A stretch of DNA of 64,000 nucleotides, taken from contig NZ_CP024200.1 in NCBI RefSeq assembly GCF_002844375.1, forward strand, positions 726,001 to 790,000, read 5' to 3'. Below, one piece after another: positions 1 through 8,026 of this stretch. A program made the position numbers and the translations under genes. Every line of letters begins with the position of its first letter. Within the stretch, counting starts at the first letter, position 1. Origin of the DNA: Thalassospira marina. GTDB lineage: Bacteria; Pseudomonadota; Alphaproteobacteria; Rhodospirillales; Thalassospiraceae. Below the pieces are notes generated by a model, which made no database searches, had not been told where the DNA came from, and was given only the letters and a program-made list of their open reading frames with translations.

Positions 1-1056
1 GGCCGCGCCATGCTTGATGGGCAAATGCTTTCAGGTGCCGATGCGCTGGCGAAAATCGGCCAAAAACCGCTGACCTTGCAGGCAAAAGAAGGGCTTAGCC
101 TGGTAAATGGCACGTCCTGTTCGGCAGGTTTAGGGTCCTTTGCGCTGGCACGCGCCTATCGGCTGGCCGATTGGGCCGATGCGGTTGCCGCCAGCACACT
201 TGAATCATCGGGTGCGCAAATGGCGGCCTTTGATGCCGATATTCTGGCATTGCGCAAATCGGCGGGCATTCAAAAGGTTGGTGCAACCCTGCGCGCCCGT
301 CTGGCGCAAAGCCGCCATATTGACCAGTCCTATGCCAAACGCACGCAGGATGCGCTTAGCCTGCGGGCAACGCCGCACGCGCACGGTGCGGTACGCGATG
401 TATTTTCCAATACGGCTGATATCGTCGATCAGGAACTGGCATCGGTTACGGATAACCCCATTGTTCACGGGTCGCCCGAAGACCCCAAAGTCGCCTCCGA
501 GGCACATGCCGTTGCCCCGGCACTGGCATTGGCACTTGATGGCCTGGCAATTGCCATTTCCCAGCTTTCCATGCTGTCCGAACGTCGGCTGGACCGGCTG
601 GTAAACCCGCTGGTCAGTGGCCTGCCACCGTTTTTAACCAGCGACCCTGGTGTGGGGTCGGGTTTGATGATTGCCCAATATACGGCCGCTGCCCTAGCGG
701 CTGAAAACCGGCGCCTTGGTGCCCCGGCCAGCCTTGATGGCGGCATCACATCCGCCCTGCAGGAAGATTATCTGGCACATCCCACGGCAGCGGCCAATAA
801 ACTGTTGCAGGTGCTTGATAATACCGAACAGGTCCTTGCGATCGAGCTTCTGGCGGCTGTACAGGCATCGGACCTGATATCGACAGACCCGGCCGATGGC
901 GTAAAAATGCGTGCACCGGGCACCAATGCCATTTATCAACAGGTTCGTGATTTACTGCCTTCGTACGGCGATGACCATGCCCTTGCCACCGATCTGGAAG
1001 CCCTACGCACCCTGATCGCCACCGAGGAACCGGCCCCCATCCCGTCATTGCCGTAA
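1..1056 (+). CDS. HAL/PAL-family aromatic amino acid ammonia-lyase, 5'-truncated by the window
   Basis: The reading frame is open from base 1, so the true start and the MIO-forming Ala-Ser-Gly lie outside; 351 residues remain of a family usually about 510 long. Family signatures are clear: PLTLQAKEGLSLVNGT, a TDNP segment, SGLPPF with DPGVGSGLMIAQ, QED near the end and VLAIELLAA. The family eliminates ammonia from histidine, phenylalanine or tyrosine. Compared with HutH as I remember it, the QDAYSLRC segment reads QDALSLRA here, so the catalytic Tyr (Tyr280 in Pseudomonas HutH) is Leu, and the GNFHG segment reads SEAHAV. Asn of DNP, Gln, Arg and the Glu of QED are kept. The substrate is therefore uncertain and hutH should not be assumed. 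An amine oxidase gene follows after 174 bp on the same strand. Confidence 0.85.
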   Translation, partial: GRAMLDGQMLSGADALAKIGQKPLTLQAKEGLSLVNGTSCSAGLGSFALARAYRLADWADAVAASTLESSGAQMAAFDADILALRKSAGIQKVGATLRARLAQSRHIDQSYAKRTQDALSLRATPHAHGAVRDVFSNTADIVDQELASVTDNPIVHGSPEDPKVASEAHAVAPALALALDGLAIAISQLSMLSERRLDRLVNPLVSGLPPFLTSDPGVGSGLMIAQYTAAALAAENRRLGAPASLDGGITSALQEDYLAHPTAAANKLLQVLDNTEQVLAIELLAAVQASDLISTDPADGVKMRAPGTNAIYQQVRDLLPSYGDDHALATDLEALRTLIATEEPAPIPSLP

Positions 1057-1230
1057 AGACAAACGCACATGTAAAACACGGCATTCCGGGCTTTTGCGCC
1101 GCCCCTGCAAAATCCCGGTGCCGCGTAAATACCTAAACCACATACCATCACGTACCTTCACGCACCACAACCCGGCGACCACCAAACCGCCACCACCCCG
1201 AAACACCCATAGCAGACAAGGATCGCCCCA

Positions 1231-2418
1231 ATGTCCAACCAGTATGATGTCGCCGTTATTGGCCTTGGTGCCATGGGCAGTGCCGCCATTTCGTTTCTGG
1301 CCGCGCGGGGTGTGCGGGTGATCGGGTTTGAAGCCGCAAGCCCCGCCCATGGGCTGGGGTCTTCACATGGTGATAGCCGATTGATCCGACTGGGATATTT
1401 TGAAGATCCCAGCTATGTGCCGCTATTACGCCGCGCCTATGAAAACTGGCGTGAACTGGAAAGCCTGCTTCGCGAAAGCATCCTGCATGTCACGGGTGTT
1501 TTGCAAATCGGCAAAACCGACAGCAAAATTGTCACAGGCACCCTGGCATCGTGCGAATTGCACAACCTTGCCAGCGAAACCCTTGATGCCGACCAGATGC
1601 GCAAACGCTTCCCGGTTTTTGGCCTTGATGACGACGAAGTTGCCGTCTTGGACCCCAATGGTGGCTGGCTTAAACCCGAAGCAGCCATTTGGGGCTATTT
1701 GCGGCTTGCTGCCGCCAACGGGGCAAAGCTGCATCTGGGCGAAAAGGTTGATGCCATAACGCCCGATGATAATGGCGTTAACATTTCCGCAGGCGGGCAA
1801 AAATACCGCGCGGCCCGCGTCATTGTTGCCACCGGTTCCTGGATATCGCAACTGGTGCCCCAGCTTGCCGATATGGCAAACCCGATCCGCCAGGTGGTGG
1901 CGTGGTATCGCCCTGAAAACGGTTTCACCACCAACCCTTTGCGAATGCCTGCTTTTTTACGCGATGAAAATGATGCCGGGTCGTTTTTTGGCTTCCCTGA
2001 AATTGGCCCGGACGGCGTAAAAATTGGCCGTCATGCCCATTTTATGGAAAGCATCGACCCCGACCAGCCCAACCCCGCTGTCAATGACCGGGACCGCGCC
2101 CTGCTTGATGATTTTGCCGCCCGTCGCTTGCCCGGTATGAAGGGCTTGCGTGTTAATGAAACCACATGCCGCTATACCATGCTGCCGGGCGAAGACTTCC
2201 TGCTTGATCACTTGCCAGGCGAAAGCCGGGTGATCGTTGCATCGCCCTGTTCGGGGCATGGCTTTAAATTCACCAGTGTCATTGGCGAAATCCTGGCCGA
2301 TCTGGCAACAAAGGACGGCACCGACCTGCCCGTCGATGCCTTCAAATTTGATCGTCTGCTGGCAGCGGCAGAAAAGGCAAAGGCCAACAAAACCGACGGG
2401 CTTGTTTTACCGCGCTAG
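1231..2418 (+). CDS. FAD-dependent N-methyl amino acid oxidase (MSOX/SolA family)
   Basis: 395-residue flavoprotein, the usual length for monomeric sarcosine oxidase and N-methyltryptophan oxidase. The Rossmann dinucleotide motif GLGAMG is at residues 11-16, followed by an FE-type strand end. Cys340 in CSGHGFKF matches the cysteine that carries covalent FAD in MSOX. The predicted reaction is oxidative demethylation of an N-methyl or secondary amino acid, giving the amino acid, formaldehyde and hydrogen peroxide in the cytoplasm. The start is the ATG after an AAGGA-type site (gacaaggatcgcccca). It lies downstream of the ammonia-lyase on the same strand and ends at a clear terminator. The exact substrate cannot be read from sequence; pipecolate- or sarcosine-like substrates are alternatives. 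Confidence 0.85.
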   Translation: MSNQYDVAVIGLGAMGSAAISFLAARGVRVIGFEAASPAHGLGSSHGDSRLIRLGYFEDPSYVPLLRRAYENWRELESLLRESILHVTGVLQIGKTDSKIVTGTLASCELHNLASETLDADQMRKRFPVFGLDDDEVAVLDPNGGWLKPEAAIWGYLRLAAANGAKLHLGEKVDAITPDDNGVNISAGGQKYRAARVIVATGSWISQLVPQLADMANPIRQVVAWYRPENGFTTNPLRMPAFLRDENDAGSFFGFPEIGPDGVKIGRHAHFMESIDPDQPNPAVNDRDRALLDDFAARRLPGMKGLRVNETTCRYTMLPGEDFLLDHLPGESRVIVASPCSGHGFKFTSVIGEILADLATKDGTDLPVDAFKFDRLLAAAEKAKANKTDGLVLPR

Positions 2419-2459
2419 GGCGCAACCGCTAAAAACAAAGCCATCAGCATTTCAAAACG

Positions 2460-2495
2460 GCCCCGCAAGCATAGCCTGCGGGGCTGTTTGATTTT
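2460..2495 (+). terminator. Rho-independent terminator after the amine oxidase gene
   Basis: Arms GCCCCGCA (2460-2467) and TGCGGGGC (2477-2484) enclose a 9-nt loop and are followed by TGTTTGATTTT. It sits between convergent genes and may serve both. Confidence 0.8.
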
Positions 2496-3136
2496 CAGCC
2501 TGCCCAGCGCGAATTGCGAATAACCTGACAAAAATTATGCCGGTGGAAATGGGGTTCCTTATCGGCAATCACATCGGCTTTGACATTGCCAAAGGTGGTA
2601 TGCGGTTTGTGGCAAATACCATCATAAAATGCCTGAATGATATCTTCCTTAAACTGGGTCGGGCGTGGATGTGCCTTGACGATGGCATTGCGCTGATCAT
2701 CGTGGAAATTTTCATATTCCATGCCCAGCACATCCATTTCCACACCCGCTGTTACCAGCGCGATCACCGGGTGCATATGCTGGGGAATACCGGGCGTGGT
2801 ATGCAGGGCAATCGATGCCCATACAATATCAATATCCTGTTGCGAAATGCCGCGTGCCTTTAAAAACTGCCCGGCGGCATTGGCACCATCAACCTCAAAT
2901 CGCTGATCGGTGCTGCTGTGATCGGGCATCAGGCCCATATCATGGAACATCGCCCCGGCATAAAGCAGTTCGGCGTCAAATTTCAGGCCCTTTCGCTGGC
3001 CTGTTGCCGCGGCAAAATAATAAACCCGGCTGGAATGATGAAACAGAAGGTCGGTTTCGCTATCGCGCACAAATTCGGTAATTTCACGCGCCAACGCACT
3101 ATCAGGAATGGCGATATCAGCCAGCAAAGCAGTCAT
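2495..3136 (-). CDS. HD-domain metal-dependent hydrolase (cyanamide hydratase-like family)
   Basis: 213-residue HD-superfamily protein. The metal-binding His-Asp pair is His65-Asp66 in AMFHDMG, with upstream His33/His34 (FHHSSR) and a later His112 in IALHTTPG, the arrangement of small HD phosphohydrolases. The pattern with a long C-terminal helical part resembles proteins annotated as cyanamide hydratase or HD phosphohydrolase, but the substrate is not predictable. The ATG is preceded by GGAG at a good distance (aacggagttgaccc). A GlxA-type regulator is transcribed divergently 114 bp away and is the obvious candidate controller. It has no operon partner on its own strand. Confidence 0.75.
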   Translation of the reverse strand: MTALLADIAIPDSALAREITEFVRDSETDLLFHHSSRVYYFAAATGQRKGLKFDAELLYAGAMFHDMGLMPDHSSTDQRFEVDGANAAGQFLKARGISQQDIDIVWASIALHTTPGIPQHMHPVIALVTAGVEMDVLGMEYENFHDDQRNAIVKAHPRPTQFKEDIIQAFYDGICHKPHTTFGNVKADVIADKEPHFHRHNFCQVIRNSRWAG

Positions 3137-3198
3137 GGGTCAACTCCGTTAATTGCGAATTGCCAAATGCTACTGCCTTGCCTAATCTGTCCTCAATC

Positions 3199-3214
3199 AT
3201 CGTAGTACGACGAT
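3199..3214. promoter_or_regulatory. Inverted repeat in the HD / GlxA-regulator divergent region
   Basis: ATCGT (3199-3203) and ACGAT (3210-3214) flank a GTAC core; the 16-mer is symmetric except for one mismatched pair. It sits mid-way between two divergent starts, as an operator would. The binding protein is inferred, not shown. Confidence 0.4.
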
Positions 3215-3250
3215 TTATGCCAATACCCGATATTTAAGGCCACCCCAAAG

Positions 3251-4267
3251 ATGCCCCCGTCAAAACCTGCGCAAAGCCATGCATCTGCCGGGCAGTCAGC
3301 CCGCACCATTGCCATTTTTGCCGCTGACGGCGTTCAAATGCTTGATGTGTCCGGCCCCATGGATGTTTTTGCCGAGGCAAACCGCCAACTGGGCAGGGTT
3401 TATTACGACCTTAAAATCATTAGCGAAAATCCAGGCCCGCTTGCCGCGTCATCCGGCATTAAACTTCTGCCCGATCTTACAATTGATGAAACGGGCAATA
3501 GCAACATTGACACGCTGCTGGTCGCAGGCGCGCCACATGCCGATCAAATCATGCCGTCCATCGCACTTCAAAACTGGTTGACCAATATGTGCCAGATAAC
3601 CCGGCGTTACGGGTCGGTTTGCAGTGGCGCATTTTTTCTGGCCCATGCCGGTTTGCTGAATAATCGCCGGGTCACCACGCACTGGTCGGTTGCCGATGCC
3701 CTGAAACGGCGTTTCCCCGATATCATCCTTGATATTGATGCCATCCACACCCGCGAAGGGCGGTTGCGCACGGCAGCCGGTGTTACCGCAGGCATGGACC
3801 TGGCCCTTGCCCTGGTAAACGAGGATCTGGGCAGTGCCCTTGCCCAGGATATCGCGGCCCAACTGGTGATGTTTTTTAAACGGCCGGGCGGGCAAATGCA
3901 GTTTCGCCGCAACGGTGCCATCGCACCAACTGGCCGCGCCGCCTTGCAGGAAGTCCAACGCTGGGTCAGCACCCGGCCCGACCTGAAACATACGGTCGCC
4001 TCGCTGGCCGAACGCACCGGGCTAAGCCCCCGCCACTTCGCCCGCCTGTTTCATGACGAAGTCGGCATCACCCCGGCCGACTGGATAGAAAATGTAAGGG
4101 TCGAACATGCCAAAACCCTGTTCCACGATGGCAATTTTGCCCCCAAACAGGTCGCATCCCTATGCGGGTTTAACGACATTGATACATTCCGCCGCGCCTT
4201 TGTCCGCCGGGTTGGCATTACCCCGGCTGATTACCGCAAACGCCATGCAATCACCCGCGCTGACTGA
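3251..4267 (+). CDS. GlxA-family transcriptional regulator (DJ-1/PfpI sensor plus AraC HTH)
   Basis: 338 residues in the standard two-domain layout. An N-terminal DJ-1/PfpI-like domain (about 17-190) carries Cys124 in the nucleophile elbow VCSGAFFLAHAG. The C-terminal AraC/XylS domain (about 225-335) has two helix-turn-helix units, ending in GFNDIDTFRRAFVRRVGITPADYR. Such proteins usually activate catabolic genes in response to small amines or amides. It is divergent from the HD hydrolase gene. The gene ends directly in a 26-bp perfect palindrome that works as terminator. The ATG lacks a strong ribosome site (ccaccccaaag), so the start is less certain than the family. Confidence 0.85.
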   Translation: MPPSKPAQSHASAGQSARTIAIFAADGVQMLDVSGPMDVFAEANRQLGRVYYDLKIISENPGPLAASSGIKLLPDLTIDETGNSNIDTLLVAGAPHADQIMPSIALQNWLTNMCQITRRYGSVCSGAFFLAHAGLLNNRRVTTHWSVADALKRRFPDIILDIDAIHTREGRLRTAAGVTAGMDLALALVNEDLGSALAQDIAAQLVMFFKRPGGQMQFRRNGAIAPTGRAALQEVQRWVSTRPDLKHTVASLAERTGLSPRHFARLFHDEVGITPADWIENVRVEHAKTLFHDGNFAPKQVASLCGFNDIDTFRRAFVRRVGITPADYRKRHAITRAD

Positions 4268-4297
4268 CAAAGTGAAAGCGCTTTCACTTTGTTTTTG
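4267..4297 (+). terminator. 26-bp perfect palindrome plus T-tract, terminator overlapping the stop codon
   Basis: Bases 4267-4292 are a perfect palindrome (arms ACAAAGTGAAAGC and GCTTTCACTTTGT) followed by TTTT. It begins on the last base of the TGA stop. Its core GAAAGCGCTTTC also resembles LacI/GntR-type operators. Confidence 0.75.
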
Positions 4298-4304
4298 GCC
4301 CATA

Positions 4305-4339
4305 GAAAAACGGCAGAACCCAACAGGTTCCGCCGTTTT
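4305..4339 (-). terminator. Rho-independent terminator of the SDR gene on the minus strand
   Basis: Arms AAAACGGC (4307-4314) and GCCGTTTT (4332-4339), extended by GAACC/GGTTC. Read on the minus strand the hairpin is followed by a T run (complement of 4306-4310). Confidence 0.7.
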
Positions 4340-4386
4340 CCCCATCATTTAACAAGGGGACGCATCAAGGCATCACCCTGCCAAAA

Positions 4387-5364
4387 TCAGTCTGCCAAGC
4401 CAACTGCCGCAATCATGGCTTCGGTTTTGGTCCATAGCAATTCAGCCTGCGCAGGATCAAGCGCATAGGACCGCACGCCATCGGCAAACGGGTTTGGCGT
4501 ATCGTCGGTGACGGCGATATCGCAATCCTCAAGATAGCGCCCGCCGATAACATCGTTGTCGGCCACAATTGCCGCCCAGACACTGGTGGCGGCGGCCTGC
4601 CCGATGTCCTTTAATTCGGGCGGCGGCAGCCCGGCATCGCTGCGCGCTTTGCCAACCATTTCAAACAGGCCTTGCAAATCTTCCGGCGACAGATGGCGCG
4701 GAAGATCTGTCAGGCTATTGCCCGGCATCACCGAAACTGCGCGCACACCGCGATGTTGATGGCGCTTGTCAAAGGCAACAGCAAACAGGGCATTTGCCGT
4801 TTTGGACCGGCCATAAGAAACCCACGGGTCATAAGGCTGGCTGGCAAAATTGGGATCATCCAGATCAATATCGGCAACCCGGTGCGCCTGCGAGGATAAA
4901 ACCACCACACGCCCGCCATCAACCAGCAAGGGTTCCAGCCGGTTTACCAGCGCAAAATGGCCGATATGGTTGGTGCCAAACTGGTTTTCAAAACCGTCAA
5001 CCGTTTTGCCAAAGGGCGCTGCCATAATGCCCGCATTGGCAATAATCGCATCAAATTTGCCCCCATCGGCCATCAGCGCATCTGCCGCGGCCTTGACACT
5101 GGCAAGTGATGCCAGATCAAGCACCACTGGCTTAAAACTGCCACCGGCAGGCGCGGCAGCATCACGCAAGGCGGTTATGGCTTCTTTCGCCGTATCGAGA
5201 TTGCGCACCGTACCGGCCACGCTGGCACCGCGGGCCAGAAGGGCACGCGCCGTTTCACGCCCGATACCCGATGAAACTCCGGTAATCAAAAACCGCTGCC
5301 CGGCAAGGTTGCGGGTTGCCAGCACGTCATCGGCGCTGGACGTTGCATTGAATTTTTCAGTCAT
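4387..5364 (-). CDS. Short-chain dehydrogenase/reductase
   Basis: 325-residue SDR. TGVSSGIG is the nucleotide-binding glycine motif (residues about 28-35), NAGIMA the structural motif, and YGRSK the catalytic Tyr-x-x-x-Lys preceded by an SSQ serine. The extended form, with a long C-terminal tail, resembles retinol-dehydrogenase/light-dependent-reductase-like SDRs. I chose the ATG at 5364 because AGGA lies 8 nt before it; a TTG 18 nt upstream has no such site. It is followed by its own terminator and preceded on the same strand by a second SDR 46 bp upstream, so the two may be co-transcribed. The substrate is unknown. Confidence 0.8.
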   Translation of the reverse strand: MTEKFNATSSADDVLATRNLAGQRFLITGVSSGIGRETARALLARGASVAGTVRNLDTAKEAITALRDAAAPAGGSFKPVVLDLASLASVKAAADALMADGGKFDAIIANAGIMAAPFGKTVDGFENQFGTNHIGHFALVNRLEPLLVDGGRVVVLSSQAHRVADIDLDDPNFASQPYDPWVSYGRSKTANALFAVAFDKRHQHRGVRAVSVMPGNSLTDLPRHLSPEDLQGLFEMVGKARSDAGLPPPELKDIGQAAATSVWAAIVADNDVIGGRYLEDCDIAVTDDTPNPFADGVRSYALDPAQAELLWTKTEAMIAAVGLAD

Positions 5365-5410
5365 GTGTTTTTCCTGAAACAAGCCCGAAATTCAAACACC
5401 AGACAGGTGC

Positions 5411-6172
5411 TTAAATTCCTAGCCCCCCTGCCATATTGATGGTTTCACCATTGATATATCCAGCCGACGGCCCGGCAATGAAGCAAACGGCATCGGCCAC
5501 TTCTTCGAGGGTCGCAATACGGCGGATCGGGTGCATATCAAGGATGGCATCGCGATTGGGCAGTTCACCAGCAACATCGGCCGCCATGTCGGTGGGCATA
5601 ATGCCGGGCTGGATAACATTCACGGTAATGTTGCGCGGGCCAAGATCACGGGCAATACCACGGGCATAACCAACAAGTGCTGTTTTGGTCCCGGCATAAT
5701 CGGCAACACCGGGAAACGGCACATAGGACCCCAGAAGCGAACCGATGAAAATAATACGCCCGCCATCCTTCATTTTCGGGGCGGCAGCGCGGGTATTGGC
5801 AATGGTGCCCAAGACATTAACCTGCCATTGGCGGTTATAATTATCACCATCCAGTTCCGGGTCATCCACCAGCTGGCCCTGAATGGCGATACCGGCATTA
5901 TTGACCAGAATATCAATCTGGCCGAATTCGGCGAGGACCGCATCAATCATCGGCTTTGCCGATGACAGGTCGGACTGATCGCTTTTGATCGCAATTGCGC
6001 GTGCGCCTTTGGCCTTCAATTTTGCAACAACAGCATCAGCCTTTTGCGCCGATGCGGCATAGGTAATGGCAACTGCGGCACCCTGATCTGCCAGATGTTC
6101 GGCGATCATGGCACCCAGGCCACGTGAACCACCCGTTACGATGGCAACTTTTCCGTCCAGTGATTTGGTCAT
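5411..6172 (-). CDS. Short-chain dehydrogenase/reductase (FabG-like)
   Basis: 253-residue classical SDR with TGGSRGLG near the N-terminus, NNAGIA, a catalytic Ser in GSLLGSYV, and YAGTK (Tyr-x-x-x-Lys). It ends in the typical NMAGGLGI. This predicts an NAD(P)-dependent ketone/alcohol oxidoreductase. The start is the ATG at 6172, which has AAAGGA seven nucleotides upstream, instead of the in-frame TTG two codons earlier. It lies divergent to a TetR regulator; three operator-like palindromes fill the gap between them. It probably heads a two-gene unit with the SDR just downstream. Confidence 0.85.
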   Translation of the reverse strand: MTKSLDGKVAIVTGGSRGLGAMIAEHLADQGAAVAITYAASAQKADAVVAKLKAKGARAIAIKSDQSDLSSAKPMIDAVLAEFGQIDILVNNAGIAIQGQLVDDPELDGDNYNRQWQVNVLGTIANTRAAAPKMKDGGRIIFIGSLLGSYVPFPGVADYAGTKTALVGYARGIARDLGPRNITVNVIQPGIMPTDMAADVAGELPNRDAILDMHPIRRIATLEEVADAVCFIAGPSAGYINGETINMAGGLGI

Positions 6173-6234
6173 AGCCAATCCTTTTGCAAGTGAAACCGGC
6201 GCGAAAGGCGCTGTGGCCCTGCCTTGCCAATTTC

Positions 6235-6248
6235 ATAATGATCATTAT
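6235..6248. promoter_or_regulatory. Perfect 14-bp palindrome, operator 1 of the SDR/TetR region
   Basis: ATAATGATCATTAT is perfectly self-complementary. It lies between divergent starts at 6172 and 6329. Confidence 0.65.
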
Positions 6249-6249
6249 T

Positions 6250-6263
6250 ATAATGACCGTTAC
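6250..6263. promoter_or_regulatory. Imperfect copy of the same operator
   Basis: ATAATGACCGTTAC keeps the left half-site ATAATG exactly and four of six right half-site positions of its two perfect neighbours. It is a weaker candidate site. Confidence 0.4.
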
Positions 6264-6293
6264 AAAACTGGACATTGCCTGTCAAGCGGTTTA

Positions 6294-6307
6294 ATAATGG
6301 CCATTAT
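6294..6307. promoter_or_regulatory. Perfect 14-bp palindrome, operator 2 of the SDR/TetR region
   Basis: ATAATGGCCATTAT is perfectly self-complementary and shares both half-sites (ATAATG, CATTAT) with the copy centred 59 bp upstream. It ends 21 bp before the TetR start. Confidence 0.65.
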
Positions 6308-6328
6308 GAAAATAACCGGTTTGGACTG

Positions 6329-6913
6329 ATGGGACGACATCGCAAGATTGACGTGGAAAAGGCCCTGGACGCTGCTGTGTGCGTTTTCTGGCGCAAAGGC
6401 TATGAAGGTGCGTCCTATACGGACCTGACAGAAGCCGCCGGTGTAGAACGCCCTGCCCTTTATTCCGCCTTTGGCAATAAAGAAGAACTGTTTCGCCGCG
6501 CCCTGGCCCGCTATTACGAACACTATCTCGATTTTATCCCGGAAGCCCTGTCAAAGCCGACGGCGCGCGAAGTTGCTGCGCATATCCTTTATCGGTCGAT
6601 CGAACTTCACACCTATAGCCCTGAACATACCGGCTGCCTTGGCATTAATGGCTTTCTGGCCGGGTCAGACGATGCCGAACCCATACGCCAGATGGTGATC
6701 CTGGCCCGCGCCGAGGGGCAGGAAATAATACAAAAACGGTTTGAACGGGCCCATGCCGAAGGTGACCTGCCCGAAACAACGGACCCCGCCGCCCTGACAA
6801 CCTATTTGATGGCAGTGGTGCATGGTATTGCCGTGCAGGCCAAGGCAGGATTTGACCGCGAAACCCTGCAACTTGTTGCAAAACAAGTTCTTGCCGGTTG
6901 GCCCTCGCCATAA
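6329..6913 (+). CDS. TetR/AcrR-family transcriptional repressor
   Basis: 194 residues from MGRHRKIDVEKALDAA. The N-terminal TetR helix-turn-helix is clear: FWRKGYEGASYTDLTEAAGVERPALYSAFGNKEELF (pieces at about residues 17-52). The C-terminal half is helical, with a CLGING segment like those of AcrR/ComR-type ligand domains. The start at 6329 is chosen because TetR proteins rarely carry the 18 extra residues that the next in-frame start upstream would add, and those bases contain the operator palindromes. It is divergent from an SDR gene. It most likely represses itself and the SDR pair through ATAATG-N2-CATTAT sites. Confidence 0.85.
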   Translation: MGRHRKIDVEKALDAAVCVFWRKGYEGASYTDLTEAAGVERPALYSAFGNKEELFRRALARYYEHYLDFIPEALSKPTAREVAAHILYRSIELHTYSPEHTGCLGINGFLAGSDDAEPIRQMVILARAEGQEIIQKRFERAHAEGDLPETTDPAALTTYLMAVVHGIAVQAKAGFDRETLQLVAKQVLAGWPSP

Positions 6914-7025
6914 ATTACGGCGGCCTGCAACAGGGCGGTGCCTAAACTGCTCCCAATTCAAGTACGGATCACGACACGGTCATTGACGTTCAATGCATCT
7001 ATGGCACATCCGGCTAAAATCATAA

Positions 7026-7934
7026 TTAAAACCCTTGGCATAATCCGACGACAATATCGCGAAACCAGCGATGGGCCGGGTGGGCATCCGTCCGGCGATG
7101 CCACAATAAATGATAGGATATTGTCGGCAATTCCAGCGGCGGTTTGAAAACGGCAAGCTGGTCGCCAAGGCCACTTCCCCGCACCACGCCCTGCAGCACG
7201 GTTGCCAGCATATCGCTTTGCGCCACAAGGCCCGGCACCAGATACATATAGGCCGATGTCACCCCCAACCGGCGTTTCAGCCCATGTTCGGCCAGGGCGG
7301 TATCAACAAGGCCGTAATCCTCGGCCTCGGGCGAGAAAAGAACATGGCGTTCGGCTGCAAACAAATGGGCAGATAGGGCAAAAGGCGAAATATCGGTGCC
7401 CTTGCGTGCGATACCGACAAAATCCTCATTCCATAAATGGCGCGATAAAATGCGGCTTTCGCTGCCGGGTGATACACCAATTGCCAAATCCGCCTGCCCT
7501 TCATCAAGCATGCGAATGGCATCACGCCGGTTACGCAGCTCCCTGACGCGCAAATCAATGCCCGGTGCCAGTTCCCGCGCGGCTTTTTCCAGCGGGGCCA
7601 GCAGCAAATGCGCGGGATGTTCCGCCAATGCCAGGGCAAATGTTTGCCGGGAACGGCCGGGTTCAAATTCCTTTTGCAGGGCAAGGGCACCATCGACCGT
7701 CGCCAGCACGGTACGAAAGGCAGGTGCCAGATCAACCGCGCGCGGGGTGGGCATTAAACCCTTTGGCCCGCGAATGAAAAGTTCGTCCCCGGTAATATGA
7801 CGCAACCGGTTAAGGGCCGCACTTAAGGCAGGTTGGGTCAGGCCCACACGCTGGGCCGCACGGGTAACGTGCCTTTCTGCCATCAGGGCATCAAAGGCGA
7901 CAATCAGGTTCAGGTCAAATCCCGCATAATTCAT
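7026..7934 (-). CDS. LysR-family transcriptional regulator
   Basis: 302 residues from MNYAGFDLNLIVAFDAL. The N-terminal winged HTH is typical (RHVTRAAQRVGLTQPALSAALNRLR, in two pieces), followed by a periplasmic-binding-like effector domain with the NodD/SyrM-like opening FDLNLIVAFDALM. An in-frame ATG exists nine codons upstream; neither has a strong ribosome site, so the start is tentative. It is divergent from the SnoaL-like/MDR pair starting at 8027 and is their likely regulator. The effector is unknown. Confidence 0.85.
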   Translation of the reverse strand: MNYAGFDLNLIVAFDALMAERHVTRAAQRVGLTQPALSAALNRLRHITGDELFIRGPKGLMPTPRAVDLAPAFRTVLATVDGALALQKEFEPGRSRQTFALALAEHPAHLLLAPLEKAARELAPGIDLRVRELRNRRDAIRMLDEGQADLAIGVSPGSESRILSRHLWNEDFVGIARKGTDISPFALSAHLFAAERHVLFSPEAEDYGLVDTALAEHGLKRRLGVTSAYMYLVPGLVAQSDMLATVLQGVVRGSGLGDQLAVFKPPLELPTISYHLLWHRRTDAHPAHRWFRDIVVGLCQGF

Positions 7935-7938
7935 GAAA

Positions 7939-7961
7939 TTGATAATTCCATATAACATCAA
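7939..7961. promoter_or_regulatory. Candidate LysR-type binding site
   Basis: TTGAT (7939-7943) and ATCAA (7957-7961) form an inverted repeat around an AT-rich 13-bp spacer just upstream of the lysR start, consistent with the T-N11-A class of LTTR boxes. Confidence 0.4.
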
Positions 7962-8026
7962 TCGATTTCAATTATGATAAACCTGCCGCTAGCTTTGGGT
8001 CATTACTTTTTAACCCGGAGACTGAA

